A stretch of DNA of 64,000 bases from Paenibacillus kyungheensis (GCF_028606985.1 NZ_CP117416.1:4775001-4839000), one strand, 5' to 3'; counted from the stretch's first letter, positions 8,671 through 18,128 are shown. Translations and numbers: made by a program. The notes: generated by a model not told the origin, from the sequence alone.

Positions 8671-8988
8671 ATGACGATGACTAAATTACATGTAGGGCAT
8701 ATTCAAGATATCGATAAAAAAGGATCACGTACATTTCTATTAGGCGAGACTGAGATTGCTCTATTCCATCTGAGCGATGGTAGTATTCATGCAGTCGAAA
8801 ATAGTTGCCCCCACAAAAAAGGGAGATTATCGGAAGGAATGGTGTGCGGAACAGCGATTCATTGCCCTTTACATGATTGGAAAATAGATTTGCGGAGTGG
8901 AAAAGTACAAGATCCTGATGAAGGCTGTGTGCATACGTACAACACCGAAGTTGATCCTGCGAGTGGAGCGATCTATATCACATTTTAA
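8671..8988 (+). CDS. nirD: nitrite reductase small subunit (Rieske-type)
   Basis: 105 residues forming one Rieske-like domain. It is the small partner of NirB and is encoded 12 bases downstream. Unlike many NirD proteins it keeps both ligand pairs: C-P-H (CPHKKG, near residue 46) and C-P-L-H (near residue 65), so it can hold a [2Fe-2S] cluster. The ribosome site GGGGGAAC precedes the ATG. Confidence 0.93.
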   Translation: MTMTKLHVGHIQDIDKKGSRTFLLGETEIALFHLSDGSIHAVENSCPHKKGRLSEGMVCGTAIHCPLHDWKIDLRSGKVQDPDEGCVHTYNTEVDPASGAIYITF

Positions 8989-9005
8989 GCAAAGGAGTGG
9001 TGAAG

Positions 9006-9830
9006 ATGAATAGAGCATATGGTACAGTCAGCATTATTGGTGCAGGTCCGGGTGATCCTGAATTGATTACGGTCAAAGCATTACGGCGGATTCAGCAAGC
9101 CGATGTGATTATGTATGATCGTCTGGTGAATGATGAGTTGTTAACGTATGCCCGTCCAGATGCACAAAGACTATTTTGCGGTAAAGCACCTGGATTGCAT
9201 CATATGAATCAAGCCACTATTAATCGCACACTTCTCTCTTATGCCGTAGCAGGTCATACCGTTGTTCGGCTCAAAGGCGGCGACCCCCTTGTTTTTGGAC
9301 GGGGTGCAGAAGAAGCTTTATTTCTAGCAGAACATCATATTGCTTACGAAATAGTACCGGGTATCACGTCAGCAATCGGAACGGCTGCCAGTGCTTCTAT
9401 TCCACTGACTCATCGCGGTGTAGCGACATCTTTTGCTTGTATTACCGTATGCCGGGCTAATCCAGCGATTGAGCCAGCAACTATCGAAGCAGTATCTTCT
9501 TCAGCACCAGCGATCTCGCCTGCTCCTGTGAGGTGGGATCTACTCGCACATAGTGTAGATACTCTGGCGATCTATATGGGTGTCAGTCAGTTGGACGAAA
9601 TCTGTAGTCAATTGATTCTGTGTGGTAAATCTTCTGTAACCCCTGTCGCTCTGATCGAAAATGGCACAACCGAAGCCGAACGGGTATTTACTGGTACACT
9701 GGCTGATATCACTCAGATAGCGACAACCGCTCATATTAGTAATCCAGCGATGATTATTATCGGTGAAGTGGTTCATATCCGGGAACAATTAATACAGATG
9801 AAGCATCAAGCTCACCAAATGATCGGATAA
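9006..9830 (+). CDS. cobA: uroporphyrinogen-III C-methyltransferase (siroheme branch)
   Basis: SAM-dependent enzyme that methylates uroporphyrinogen III at C2 and C7 to precorrin-2, the first step toward the siroheme used by NirB. Family signatures are VSIIGAGPGDPELIT near the N-terminus, YDRLV, and RLKGGDPLVFGRGAEE. About 274 residues, with no fused uroporphyrinogen-III synthase or dehydrogenase domain. The ATG at 9006 is chosen over two GTGs just upstream because AAAGGAG at 8991-8997 is correctly spaced. It is the last gene of the nirBD operon; the equivalent B. subtilis gene is nasF. Confidence 0.92.
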   Translation: MNRAYGTVSIIGAGPGDPELITVKALRRIQQADVIMYDRLVNDELLTYARPDAQRLFCGKAPGLHHMNQATINRTLLSYAVAGHTVVRLKGGDPLVFGRGAEEALFLAEHHIAYEIVPGITSAIGTAASASIPLTHRGVATSFACITVCRANPAIEPATIEAVSSSAPAISPAPVRWDLLAHSVDTLAIYMGVSQLDEICSQLILCGKSSVTPVALIENGTTEAERVFTGTLADITQIATTAHISNPAMIIIGEVVHIREQLIQMKHQAHQMIG

Positions 9831-9978
9831 TGCTCGTCTATATGTACAGCAATTGTTGGTAATCCGGCAAATTTTCCAATATTGCGATCACGTACATACA
9901 GACACCTCTTGAATAGGTATAATCGTATGATCTATTTGCACCCTCTTCAATAGATTCTATACGTATAGATACAAATCT

Positions 9979-10022
9979 AAAAAAGCCCTTTCCCTTCATA
10001 TAGAGGAGAAACGGCTTTTTTG
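9979..10022 (+). terminator. intrinsic terminator after the nirBD operon
   Basis: AAAAGCC-CTTTC pairs with GAAAC-GGCTTTT, with the T-run continuing. A-rich on the other side, so it may also serve the convergent adenine deaminase gene. Confidence 0.75.
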
Positions 10023-10085
10023 GTATCACTATTTTTAACAATTATGATTTTTAGTATGTCATATAGAGATCGTTTTAAAAATGAT

Positions 10086-11894
10086 CTATTTTTGGTCTGA
10101 ATTATTTATTTGATCTCGAGTAACTCCTGTTAATAAAGGTACTACTTCTCCTTTATTCACATCTATTAGACCATAATCCGTAATTTTGAGTGCAGGGCTA
10201 ACGGGTAACGAATGCGTACTGATCGACATAATCGGATTGTAATGCTTATATCCTAACTCGCGCATAGCTGTAACCAGTTGATCGACAGCAATTGCTGTTT
10301 CTTCCAGAGGGGCTTCTGTTAAGATACCGCCTACAGGTAAGTGCAGTGAAGCAATCACTTTGCCGTCTAACACAACACAGAAGCCGCCTTGCTTGCTAAT
10401 GACTTCATTCGCTGCTATTGCCATATCTTGTGGATTACGACCGACAACAAGTAAATTATGATTGTCATGTGAATACGTTGTCGCTATCGCACCACGTGTA
10501 ATCGTATCTCCACCGATCAGCCCATACGCATGATTGCCATTTTTTCCATACCGTTCAAATGTAGCAATCAATCCATACCCACTCTGTTCCCACATCAACT
10601 GCTGATTACGCACACTTACATCGGTAAGACGTTCTTCGGTAAATGTTGATCCGTCTTTGACCATCATGACCCGACATTCATACAGACTGTCACTGTGAGG
10701 AACTGGAACTTGAAAATGTTGTTCGTTCAGCAATTCTAACTTCACACTGTTATAAAAGTGCGACGGAAATTGCGGTTCGGAAGAAGGCTGTACATACGGC
10801 TGATCTTGCTGATACACACATAATCCTTTTTTATACACTTCATCAATCTGGAACTGCTCGATATCTGATAGTAAAACAAAATCCGCTAACTTACCGGGTG
10901 CTATAGCTCCACGATCACTCATCTTCATCCGTTTTGCAGGTGTAAAAGTAGCCGCATAGATCGCCGCTTCAGGTGTCATACCCATCTGAATCGCTTTACG
11001 AACGATATAATCGAGATGCCCACGCCACGCTAGACTATCTGTCATTACATCATCGGTCACAAAGCAGAAATGCTCTGCTACATCGTGAGTGATCATATAA
11101 TCGATAATTTCCGGTGTCATCGATTTCTCTTGCAGTTCAATAAACATCCCTGCTGCTATACGTTCTGTCATCCCTTCTATACTCTGGTGGGTATGATCAG
11201 AATCGATGCCTGCTGTGATCAATTGATGAAGATCCAGATCAAGTAACTTAGGCGTATGCCCTTCAATAACAAGATGCGGATAATGAGTCTTCATATGGCG
11301 TAAAATCTGATTGGTTTTACATTCAGGATCACGTATCACATCGACATAGTTCATAATTTCACCGAGACAAATAATAGACTCGGTGCGCATCAACTCGTCA
11401 ATATCCGCAATCTCGATAGAACCGCCTGTTGTTTCAAGCGGTGTTGCGGGTACAGAGCTAGGAATACTGTACATCATATCGCATATCACTTCTTGACTGG
11501 CGGCGATCATTTCTTTGACCCCTTCAAGCCCGAATACATTGGCCATCTCGTGCGGTTCCGGTACGATCGTGGTGACTCCGCGACGTAAAATACCGTGAGA
11601 GAATGTCGCTGGCGTGACCATCGAACTTTCAATATGCAAATGAATATCGATCAGCCCGGGAATCATATACCGTCTATGACCTTCGATCACTTGTGTAGCT
11701 ACAAAACGATCACTGCTTTGCTGACCGATATATAAAAATTGTTCGCCCTTAACAGCTACATCGCCTGTACGAAATTCTTTGTAGTAACTATTGTACACTT
11801 GCACATTTGTGATCAGCAGATCAACAGCGATTGGAACTAATGTAGATGTGTTAGCTTCATGACTGCGGGTCGTGGATGTATTTACGCTACTCAT
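10086..11894 (-). CDS. ade: adenine deaminase
   Basis: 602 residues, full length. Ade converts adenine to hypoxanthine and ammonia using two metals in an amidohydrolase barrel. The metal-binding motif IPGLIDIHLHIES, the following PEPHEMANVFG, the GHTPKL and DSDHTHQS histidines, and a C-terminal domain with YSHDNHNL are all present. Its ATG overlaps the stop of the ABC ATPase gene (ATGA), so it is the last gene of the purine operon. Adenine freed by the nucleoside hydrolase upstream would be its substrate. Confidence 0.94.
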   Translation of the reverse strand: MSSVNTSTTRSHEANTSTLVPIAVDLLITNVQVYNSYYKEFRTGDVAVKGEQFLYIGQQSSDRFVATQVIEGHRRYMIPGLIDIHLHIESSMVTPATFSHGILRRGVTTIVPEPHEMANVFGLEGVKEMIAASQEVICDMMYSIPSSVPATPLETTGGSIEIADIDELMRTESIICLGEIMNYVDVIRDPECKTNQILRHMKTHYPHLVIEGHTPKLLDLDLHQLITAGIDSDHTHQSIEGMTERIAAGMFIELQEKSMTPEIIDYMITHDVAEHFCFVTDDVMTDSLAWRGHLDYIVRKAIQMGMTPEAAIYAATFTPAKRMKMSDRGAIAPGKLADFVLLSDIEQFQIDEVYKKGLCVYQQDQPYVQPSSEPQFPSHFYNSVKLELLNEQHFQVPVPHSDSLYECRVMMVKDGSTFTEERLTDVSVRNQQLMWEQSGYGLIATFERYGKNGNHAYGLIGGDTITRGAIATTYSHDNHNLLVVGRNPQDMAIAANEVISKQGGFCVVLDGKVIASLHLPVGGILTEAPLEETAIAVDQLVTAMRELGYKHYNPIMSISTHSLPVSPALKITDYGLIDVNKGEVVPLLTGVTRDQINNSDQK

Positions 11895-12967
11895 TGTCCC
11901 ACCATCACAATCTTATCCGCTGGAAAAGTAATCATCACCTGTTGACCGGGTGCGATCGGGATATCCATTTCTTGATTCACTGTAAATGCTCCTAACGCTG
12001 TCTGTACTTCAAATTGATAACTACGTCCTAGATACGTACTGACTTTGACTGTGCCCGGTACTTGATTAGACAAAGACTTTTGCAGATCAGTCAATTCATC
12101 TAACCGAGTAATGCGTAAGTCTTCCGGACGAATTGCGCCTTTGTATGTCTCAGCTGTCGATTGCCCTGCTTGTAACTGCACAGCAAATCCATAATCGCCA
12201 ATCGTCCACTCTAATCCTGTATTTCCTTGACGTGTACCATCAAAAACCAAAAAGTTATTAAACCCGATAAAACGAGCTACATATTCTGTTTTGGGATATT
12301 GATAAATATCTGTTGGTGCGCCTAATTGCTCGATTTTACCAGCGTTCATAATCGCTACTTGATCCGAGATCGAAAAACATTCTTCCTGATCATGAGACAC
12401 ATAGACCGCAGTCATGCCTAATTCTTGTTGTAAACGACGAATCTCCACACGCATCGTTACTCTTAGATTGGCATCCAGATTACTTAATGGCTCATCGAAT
12501 AACAGCAGGTCAGGCTCAATCACAAGTGCACGCGCAATCGCTACACGTTGACGTTGTCCACCGGATAATTCTTGCGGGAACCGCTTTTCAAAGCCATTTA
12601 GACTCACAATATCAAGCATTCGCAATACTTTTTCTTTAACCTGTGCTTCTTTCACTTTGCGTAAACGTAAGCCGAACGCTACATTATCATAGACCGACAA
12701 ATGTGGAAATAACGCATAACTTTGAAATACAAATCCAAAATTGCGTTTGTTGACTGGCAGATTCGTATAATCTCGCCCGTCGAACATAAATTTGCCACCT
12801 TTAGCCTCTAAAAAGCCTGCAATCAGACGCAAAGTGGTTGTTTTGCCACAGCCGCTTGGTCCGAGTAATGAAAGTAATTTACCTTCTTCTAATTTGAGAT
12901 CGAAATTCTCCAAAATCAGGTGGTTATCATACGCCACCGATACCTGTTCTAAGCTGAGTAATGTCAT
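11891..12967 (-). CDS. ABC transporter ATP-binding protein, PotA-like
   Basis: About 358 residues: nucleotide-binding domain with Walker A GPSGCGKTT, signature LSGGQRQRVAIARA and Walker B followed by DEPLSNLDA, then a C-terminal TOBE-like regulatory domain (last 90 residues, IRPEDLRIT). By sequence it belongs to the spermidine/putrescine-iron-thiamine type of ATPase. The neighbours (nucleoside hydrolase, adenine deaminase) point to purine nucleosides or bases instead. The ATG at 12967 is chosen because GGGGAGG lies nine bases upstream; a longer frame to 13027 overlaps the permease gene. Confidence 0.88.
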   Translation of the reverse strand: MTLLSLEQVSVAYDNHLILENFDLKLEEGKLLSLLGPSGCGKTTTLRLIAGFLEAKGGKFMFDGRDYTNLPVNKRNFGFVFQSYALFPHLSVYDNVAFGLRLRKVKEAQVKEKVLRMLDIVSLNGFEKRFPQELSGGQRQRVAIARALVIEPDLLLFDEPLSNLDANLRVTMRVEIRRLQQELGMTAVYVSHDQEECFSISDQVAIMNAGKIEQLGAPTDIYQYPKTEYVARFIGFNNFLVFDGTRQGNTGLEWTIGDYGFAVQLQAGQSTAETYKGAIRPEDLRITRLDELTDLQKSLSNQVPGTVKVSTYLGRSYQFEVQTALGAFTVNQEMDIPIAPGQQVMITFPADKIVMVGQ

Positions 12968-12983
12968 CGTCGTATGCCTCCCC

Positions 12984-13775
12984 TTATCGTTTGGTAAAGT
13001 AAGCCAGCCCACCCATGAGACGTTCAATCACGAACATCAACAGACCGGTTAATATCATTAACACGACCGAAATCGCAGCTATTGTTGGATCGAAATAATT
13101 CTGTACATACGTCAACATCTGGATCGGTAATGTACTAATTCCCGGCCCTGTCATAAATACCGAGATATCGACATTATTGAATGACTCCAGAAAAGCGATT
13201 AATACCGCCGCCATAATGCCTGAGCGTATATTCGGTAACACCACTCTGAAAAATGCTTGTAATCGTCCTGCGCCAAGACTGACTGCCGCTTCTTCAATAG
13301 AGAAGTCAAAGTTCGATAGGCTGGAACCAATCACTCGAATAATAAACGGCAACATGATCACTGTATGTCCAACCAATAGACCGGTATAAATCGGTAAATG
13401 GTACATGACTAATACATATTTGAGCATCGTAAAACCAAGTACAATCCCTGGAATCAGTACCGGTGATAAAAAGATGGCATTCAGCAAATCACGTCCGCGA
13501 AAATGATATCGACTTAGTGCATATGCCGCTGGCACACCGAGAATCAAAGCAAGCAGATTCCCTAGTAACGAGATCACAATCGATGTGACAAACGTCTTCG
13601 GAAACATATCGACTGCCCATATATTTTGATACCATTTGAGTGAAAATCCATCCGGTGGGAATTTCAATACCGTACCCGGCCCGAATGAGGTGACCGAGAT
13701 GATCACCAGTGGTCCTAGCAGAAAAATAAAGACTAACGTACTAAATATCGCCAGCCCGTAATGTTTTTCTTTCAT
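12984..13775 (-). CDS. ABC transporter permease, PotC-like
   Basis: 263 residues with about six membrane helices. The binding-protein-dependent EAA loop is visible as EEAAVSLGAGRLQAFFRVVLPNIRSG. It pairs with the adjacent PotB-like permease and the ATPase 16 bases downstream to form an importer. Sequence type alone would say polyamine uptake; genome context says purine compound. Confidence 0.88.
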   Translation of the reverse strand: MKEKHYGLAIFSTLVFIFLLGPLVIISVTSFGPGTVLKFPPDGFSLKWYQNIWAVDMFPKTFVTSIVISLLGNLLALILGVPAAYALSRYHFRGRDLLNAIFLSPVLIPGIVLGFTMLKYVLVMYHLPIYTGLLVGHTVIMLPFIIRVIGSSLSNFDFSIEEAAVSLGAGRLQAFFRVVLPNIRSGIMAAVLIAFLESFNNVDISVFMTGPGISTLPIQMLTYVQNYFDPTIAAISVVLMILTGLLMFVIERLMGGLAYFTKR

Positions 13776-13782
13776 CTTCGTC

Positions 13783-14604
13783 TCACCCCTTCGGATTCAA
13801 TTTGGTGGCTACTTTGTTCATCAATCCTACAACAACCAGTGTAATCACAATCATAATCGTCGCAATCACAGAAGCTAGATACCAATCATTCAATGTCATC
13901 GCATTCTGATACAGGAATGTAGAGATTACCCGTTCCTTACCTCCAAGCAAGGCTGGCGTTGTATATGCAGTTAGACTACCGACAAATACAAGTACACTTC
14001 CGATAATCAGACCCGGAATCGTGAGCGGGAATAATACTTTACGCAACGCGGTAAACCGAGAAGCGCCCAGACTTTCTGCCGCACGAATCAGTTCACTATC
14101 TACATTTTCCATCACACCGACAAGCGTAATAATGATCAATGGTAGAAATAGATGTACCAGTCCGATAATCATCGCTGTTGGTGTATACAAAATTTCGATC
14201 GGCTTATCGACAATACCTGTAGCGACTAGAGCATTATTCACCAGACCTTTACGTCCTAGAATAATCATCCAGCTAAACGAGCGCACCACAGGGCTAGTGA
14301 GTAGTGGAAAAATAGATAAGGCTAGCAAAATCCCTTTTTTCCGCGTACCCAAGCGAGAAATATAGTAAGCCACCGGATAACCCAGAGCGATACAGATCAC
14401 TGTTGTAAATACACTGACTCGTAGTGTAGTCAGTAGAATCCGATTGAAATACGCATCTCTGAAAAAGTACAGATACCCTTCCAAAGTCGGTTTGCCTTCT
14501 TGCACAAACGTTGAGCCAATCGTCAATATAATCGGGATCAGCATAAATACGGTAAGGAACAGCAGCCCGGGTAGGAGCAGCCAGTACATCTTATTGATTT
14601 TCAT
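13783..14604 (-). CDS. ABC transporter permease, PotB-like
   Basis: 273 residues, six predicted membrane helices. The EAA loop reads RAAESLGASRFTALRKVLFPLTIPG. Only seven bases separate it from the next permease. A 182-base gap without any gene lies between it and the nucleoside hydrolase upstream; that gap could hold an internal promoter, but I see no clear one. Confidence 0.88.
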   Translation of the reverse strand: MKINKMYWLLLPGLLFLTVFMLIPIILTIGSTFVQEGKPTLEGYLYFFRDAYFNRILLTTLRVSVFTTVICIALGYPVAYYISRLGTRKKGILLALSIFPLLTSPVVRSFSWMIILGRKGLVNNALVATGIVDKPIEILYTPTAMIIGLVHLFLPLIIITLVGVMENVDSELIRAAESLGASRFTALRKVLFPLTIPGLIIGSVLVFVGSLTAYTTPALLGGKERVISTFLYQNAMTLNDWYLASVIATIMIVITLVVVGLMNKVATKLNPKG

Positions 14605-14786
14605 AGGTGGGATACGCTCCTATCTGAGCAGAATTAAGGTGGTTCTTTGGGACAGCGTAATTGGTGTTACTTTTAAAGATATTTTTACAAGATTAATTTT
14701 GAAAGATAGAGATGATTAGCTAGTTGAGATTAGAGTTGCTCTAGTGAATCTCGCTGCGAAAACAGGATATTCTTTTCACTACAATA

Positions 14787-15806
14787 TTATTTTAAGGAAA
14801 TTTGCTCTGCATTTTCGATCAGTTCTATTTCTACACTTGCTACAGGTTGAGTTGCTTTGAGATTACTCAGGGATTCCAAAAAGATTTTGAAAAAGGCGAT
14901 ATGGTTGACCTTTAGAGCGACTTGGACGTTGGGTTGTTTGCCCAAACGATTTTGAAAATCGCATACGGTTTGTCCGTCGCATAGGTCGCTGTTGGTTTCG
15001 ATATCGACATGGTATAACGTGGTACTGATTACACCGGGATACAGAGCGGCGGCTACTGCAAGTGGGTCGTGCATTGCGCATGCTTTGACTCCATTGCGTT
15101 GTTCGTAGCGCTCCATATAAGCGGATGTGCTCTGACCTACATATACTGCGATTTCAGGTTGAGCGGTTCGGTTGAGTGCGCCGAGATGGTTGTTGTTTAG
15201 CAATACTTTGCGTGTCACGTCTAATGGTACAAGTACTAGATTGGCAAAGCCTGCGTTTAGGACTTGCTTGGCGGCTTCAGGATCGACGTACATATTGTAT
15301 TCAGCCGTTGGTGTGATATTGCCGTATTCATTGACGGCGCCACCCATAATAACGATTTCTTTGACGTTAGCGACAATCTCTGGTTGTTGTTGAATCGCTA
15401 ATGCGACATTGGTCAGTGGTGCGGTGAGAATCAATGTGATCTCACCGGGATGGTTCATAATTTGCTCAATCATAAATTCGTGAGCGGCTTGAGGTTGAAC
15501 CTGTTGCTCCACCTTCATTTCGGTTAATGCGCCACCGATGCCATCATTGCCATGAACCGAATGTTCGAATCTCGGCTTCCGTACTAACGGAGTATCTGCT
15601 CCTGCAAAAACAGGGATATCCGTACGATCAATCAACTGTAGAATTTTGAATGTATTCGTCGTCGCCTGTTGCATCGATACATTACCGTTAACCGTCGTAA
15701 TGCCTAGAATGTCACAACTGCCGCTACCGACAGCTAGCATGATACCGAGCGCATCATCGATTCCTGTATCTACATCCATAATGACTTTCCGTTGCACTAG
15801 ACTCAA
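14787..15806 (-). CDS. inosine/uridine-preferring nucleoside hydrolase
   Basis: About 339 residues. It hydrolyses the N-glycosidic bond of nucleosides to ribose and free base. The calcium-binding motif DVDTGIDD is intact near the N-terminus, and the later family segments (LTAPLTNVALA, IVIMGGAVNEYGN, EYNMYVDPEAA, MHDPLAVAAAL) are all present. I chose a TTG start at 15806 because AAGGAGG sits seven bases upstream. It lies between the solute-binding lipoprotein gene and the permease genes, an unusual position for a cytoplasmic enzyme and good evidence that the transporter imports nucleosides. Confidence 0.9.
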   Translation of the reverse strand: MSLVQRKVIMDVDTGIDDALGIMLAVGSGSCDILGITTVNGNVSMQQATTNTFKILQLIDRTDIPVFAGADTPLVRKPRFEHSVHGNDGIGGALTEMKVEQQVQPQAAHEFMIEQIMNHPGEITLILTAPLTNVALAIQQQPEIVANVKEIVIMGGAVNEYGNITPTAEYNMYVDPEAAKQVLNAGFANLVLVPLDVTRKVLLNNNHLGALNRTAQPEIAVYVGQSTSAYMERYEQRNGVKACAMHDPLAVAAALYPGVISTTLYHVDIETNSDLCDGQTVCDFQNRLGKQPNVQVALKVNHIAFFKIFLESLSNLKATQPVASVEIELIENAEQISLK

Positions 15807-15863
15807 AGTACATCCTCCTTCAATCTTCAAAATGTGGTTATAACGGTAGTACTTTCCTTGAGC

Positions 15864-16940
15864 TTAACCCCCGATTTCACGGTTCCAACGATCTGTCCAT
15901 GCTGGCATATTTTTATTAACAAATTCCATATCTAACTTACGTAGATTTTCAATAATATCTGCACCGTACGTAATTCCTTGCGCTTCTTCGTCTGTCAGTA
16001 CCACATCTTTATTTACAGGAGAATCAACTTTGGCTTTTGCCGATTTCTCTTGTACGTCTTTGCTCAATTGCCAGTCGATAAATTCTTCAGCCAGCTCTTT
16101 GTTATCGCTACCTTTAACGATATTCACTGTATTGATGACTGCATAAGCCCCTTCAGATGGAGTGACGAACTTCGCACCCGGTACAGCAGCTTGAATATCT
16201 TTGAAATACATTTCCATAATCGGGCCACCTGCAATCTCTTCTTGTCCGATCATATTCACGTATTCTGAGGTTTGGCTATAGTATTTGACCACACTCGGGT
16301 CTAAAGCTTTCAGTTGTGTAAATGCTGCATCTTCGTTGAATTCTTTATTACCTGCTACGCGCGAAGCGGCATCGATCATCATCGGACCTGCGGTTGCTGT
16401 AATCGCTGGCATCGTTACATTATTAGCAAATTCCGGTTTCCATAGATCGCTCCATGATGTTACTTCACCACTAACCAAAGCTGGATTGTATGCAATACCG
16501 AGCTGAGCTACCGTATAAGCAGGGCCATATTTTTCGCCATTGGGAGCTTTGGCAATATCATAAATGTGATCTAAATTCGTCAATTTGGTACGATCAATCG
16601 GTTCGAGTAAATTATCGTCTATCGCTTGTTGTGCATAATAATCCGAGAGGTAGATCAGATCCACATTGGTACTGCCCTGACGAATTTTGTTTAACCGCTC
16701 TGCATTGTTGCCTGTTTCGAGTACGATTTTGACATTATGTTCTTTTTCAAACGGTTGGAAAACTGATTCTTGTAGAAAATCTTCCGAAAATCCCCATGTC
16801 GAGATAACCAGTTCTTTTTGTCCATCTGCGCTGCCACCTGTACTTGCATTACCGTTTTGATCAATCGTTGTTCCACAACCTGCAAGCCCTACACCTGCTA
16901 ATGTTAATGCCAGTAATCCACTCATCCACTTTTTACTCAT
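15864..16940 (-). CDS. extracellular solute-binding lipoprotein, PotD-like
   Basis: 358 residues. A lipoprotein signal peptide ends in the lipobox LAGC with the lipidated Cys22. The remainder is a type-2 periplasmic-binding fold of the spermidine/putrescine class (IYLSDYYAQQAIDDNLLEPI). It is the first gene of a six-gene operon with nucleoside hydrolase, two permeases, ATPase and adenine deaminase. I infer a purine nucleoside or base as ligand; polyamine remains possible. Its leader contains a terminator-like hairpin and a 10-bp palindrome. Confidence 0.85.
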   Translation of the reverse strand: MSKKWMSGLLALTLAGVGLAGCGTTIDQNGNASTGGSADGQKELVISTWGFSEDFLQESVFQPFEKEHNVKIVLETGNNAERLNKIRQGSTNVDLIYLSDYYAQQAIDDNLLEPIDRTKLTNLDHIYDIAKAPNGEKYGPAYTVAQLGIAYNPALVSGEVTSWSDLWKPEFANNVTMPAITATAGPMMIDAASRVAGNKEFNEDAAFTQLKALDPSVVKYYSQTSEYVNMIGQEEIAGGPIMEMYFKDIQAAVPGAKFVTPSEGAYAVINTVNIVKGSDNKELAEEFIDWQLSKDVQEKSAKAKVDSPVNKDVVLTDEEAQGITYGADIIENLRKLDMEFVNKNMPAWTDRWNREIGG

Positions 16941-16980
16941 GTTTGGTTTCCCCTCTCAAATGGTTGATTCTGAATAACAA

Positions 16981-16990
16981 TGTTGCAACA
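16981..16990. promoter_or_regulatory. perfect 10-bp palindrome in the purine operon leader
   Basis: TGTTGCAACA, about 41 bases upstream of the binding-protein start codon. Possible operator; no family assigned. Confidence 0.3.
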
Positions 16991-17005
16991 ATTACTTATA
17001 AACAA

Positions 17006-17049
17006 ACAAAAAAGAAAAGTATCCTTGTAAGAACAAGAACACTTTTCTT
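17006..17049 (-). terminator. terminator-like hairpin in the leader of the purine operon
   Basis: On the minus strand AAGAAAAGT pairs with ACTTTTCTT and is followed by T residues; an inner stem CTTGT/ACAAG lies in the loop. It is upstream of the first gene of the operon, so it may be an attenuator. I found no purine riboswitch core upstream of it. Confidence 0.5.
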
Positions 17050-17116
17050 CGATAAACAAAGCAAAGCGGTACCCGTTACAAACTGATCTGTATCCGGTCA
17101 CCTTTTAAGATAGATC

Positions 17117-17146
17117 AAAAAAGGAAATCCGCCAGTCAGGTTGGCG
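17117..17146 (-). terminator. probable terminator of the DUF2294 gene
   Basis: On the minus strand CGCCA-ACCTGAC-TGGCG is followed, after a few bases, by a run of six T. The gap between stem and T-run makes it weak. Confidence 0.45.
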
Positions 17147-17168
17147 TGTCAGTTGAAACCAGCTTGCG

Positions 17169-17516
17169 TTATTGATTCTCCGCCAGTACCACATTGGTAA
17201 AAGCCCATTGAGTAGACGCATCATAATCGCGCAATATAGCTTCAATATTCAATTGCAATTCTTGTTCTAACTTTTCACGAAATTTACGCTTATAGACGGT
17301 CGATAAACGAAAATCGACTTCCTGCTTGAGTGCTGGATCTTCGCCTTCAAGTGCAGCCGACCGTGGAGAACGTCGGTGTCTGGCTTGAAACGTAATAATA
17401 TGATCTTCGACCGAAACTCGTAACAAAGTGGTTCCATAGCCAAATAGTTCTTTGGATACTTCGTTATATAACTGTGCCATTTTCTTTTTGGACTCATTGT
17501 GATCTAGAAGATTCAT
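17169..17516 (-). CDS. DUF2294 family protein
   Basis: About 115 residues with the single DUF2294 domain (KKMAQLYNEVSKELFGYGT..., RVSVEDHIITF, ending in WAFTNVVLAENQ). The molecular function of this family is not established. The start at 17516 is supported by GAAGGTGAT just upstream. It is followed by a weak terminator and does not seem cotranscribed with the purine operon. Confidence 0.8.
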   Translation of the reverse strand: MNLLDHNESKKKMAQLYNEVSKELFGYGTTLLRVSVEDHIITFQARHRRSPRSAALEGEDPALKQEVDFRLSTVYKRKFREKLEQELQLNIEAILRDYDASTQWAFTNVVLAENQ

Positions 17517-17671
17517 CTTATCACCTTCACTGGTAAATGTCGTACATTGAGTTCGTCCGACCTCGTTATTATACATAAATTAATAGAATGGAGCAACATA
17601 ATTACGACTTTTAAAATAAATATTGTTCTATAAGCGAACATTGCGTGTAAGTATATTCCAAATCGTCCGTT

Positions 17672-18109
17672 TTATCGGGACTCGATTTCTGCTCGTTTAC
17701 CTGTCTCATGCCACCACTGTGCATATATGCCGCCAATCGCATCAAATATCTGGGTCTGCTCATTTTTCCATTCCTGAATCAGATCATCATCATAGGTTAA
17801 AAAAGACGTTTTGTTATCGACTTTGTATTTGCGCAATAACCGAATATGAGTCACCAGTTCTATCGTATAGGCTAATATCCAGTACAGCATTGCTTCTTCA
17901 TCATAGATCATTTTGGTAAAAACCGTTTGACCCCGTTCATACATTTTCAATCGATATCCGGTAGCCGTTAGCTCTACAAAAGGAGCAAAATCATCTAAAA
18001 AAGATTGTACAAATGGATTGGTGATATAGTCGCGATACTCTTCTTCCTGTAATGAAGTACGTTGTAATAACGAATGTAATTGTTCTATATATTGCGCTTC
18101 TGTTTTCAT
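17672..18109 (-). CDS. Imm63-like putative immunity protein
   Basis: 145 residues, soluble. The central segment (YDEEAMLYWILAYTIELVTHIRL) followed by a charged helical tail (LIQEWKNEQTQIFDAI) resembles, from memory, the Imm63 family of polymorphic-toxin immunity proteins. I cannot verify this. AAGGAG lies seven bases before the ATG. The gene starts 19 bases after the ankyrin-repeat gene and is probably cotranscribed with it. No toxin gene is adjacent, so it may be an orphan immunity gene or have another role. Confidence 0.45.
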   Translation of the reverse strand: MKTEAQYIEQLHSLLQRTSLQEEEYRDYITNPFVQSFLDDFAPFVELTATGYRLKMYERGQTVFTKMIYDEEAMLYWILAYTIELVTHIRLLRKYKVDNKTSFLTYDDDLIQEWKNEQTQIFDAIGGIYAQWWHETGKRAEIESR

Positions 18110-18128
18110 AAGCAAGCTCCTTGATGTT

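Noticed and set aside
9838-10041. 67-codon minus-strand frame after the methyltransferase gene
   Set aside because: It runs through an intrinsic terminator and has no plausible ribosome site.
11891-16940. Plain spermidine/putrescine transporter
   Set aside because: Sequence class alone supports it, but nucleoside hydrolase inside the operon and adenine deaminase at the end make a purine role more likely; left open.
16941-17160. Purine riboswitch before the purine operon
   Set aside because: I looked on the minus strand for the TATGG and CTACC core seen at pbuE and did not find it.
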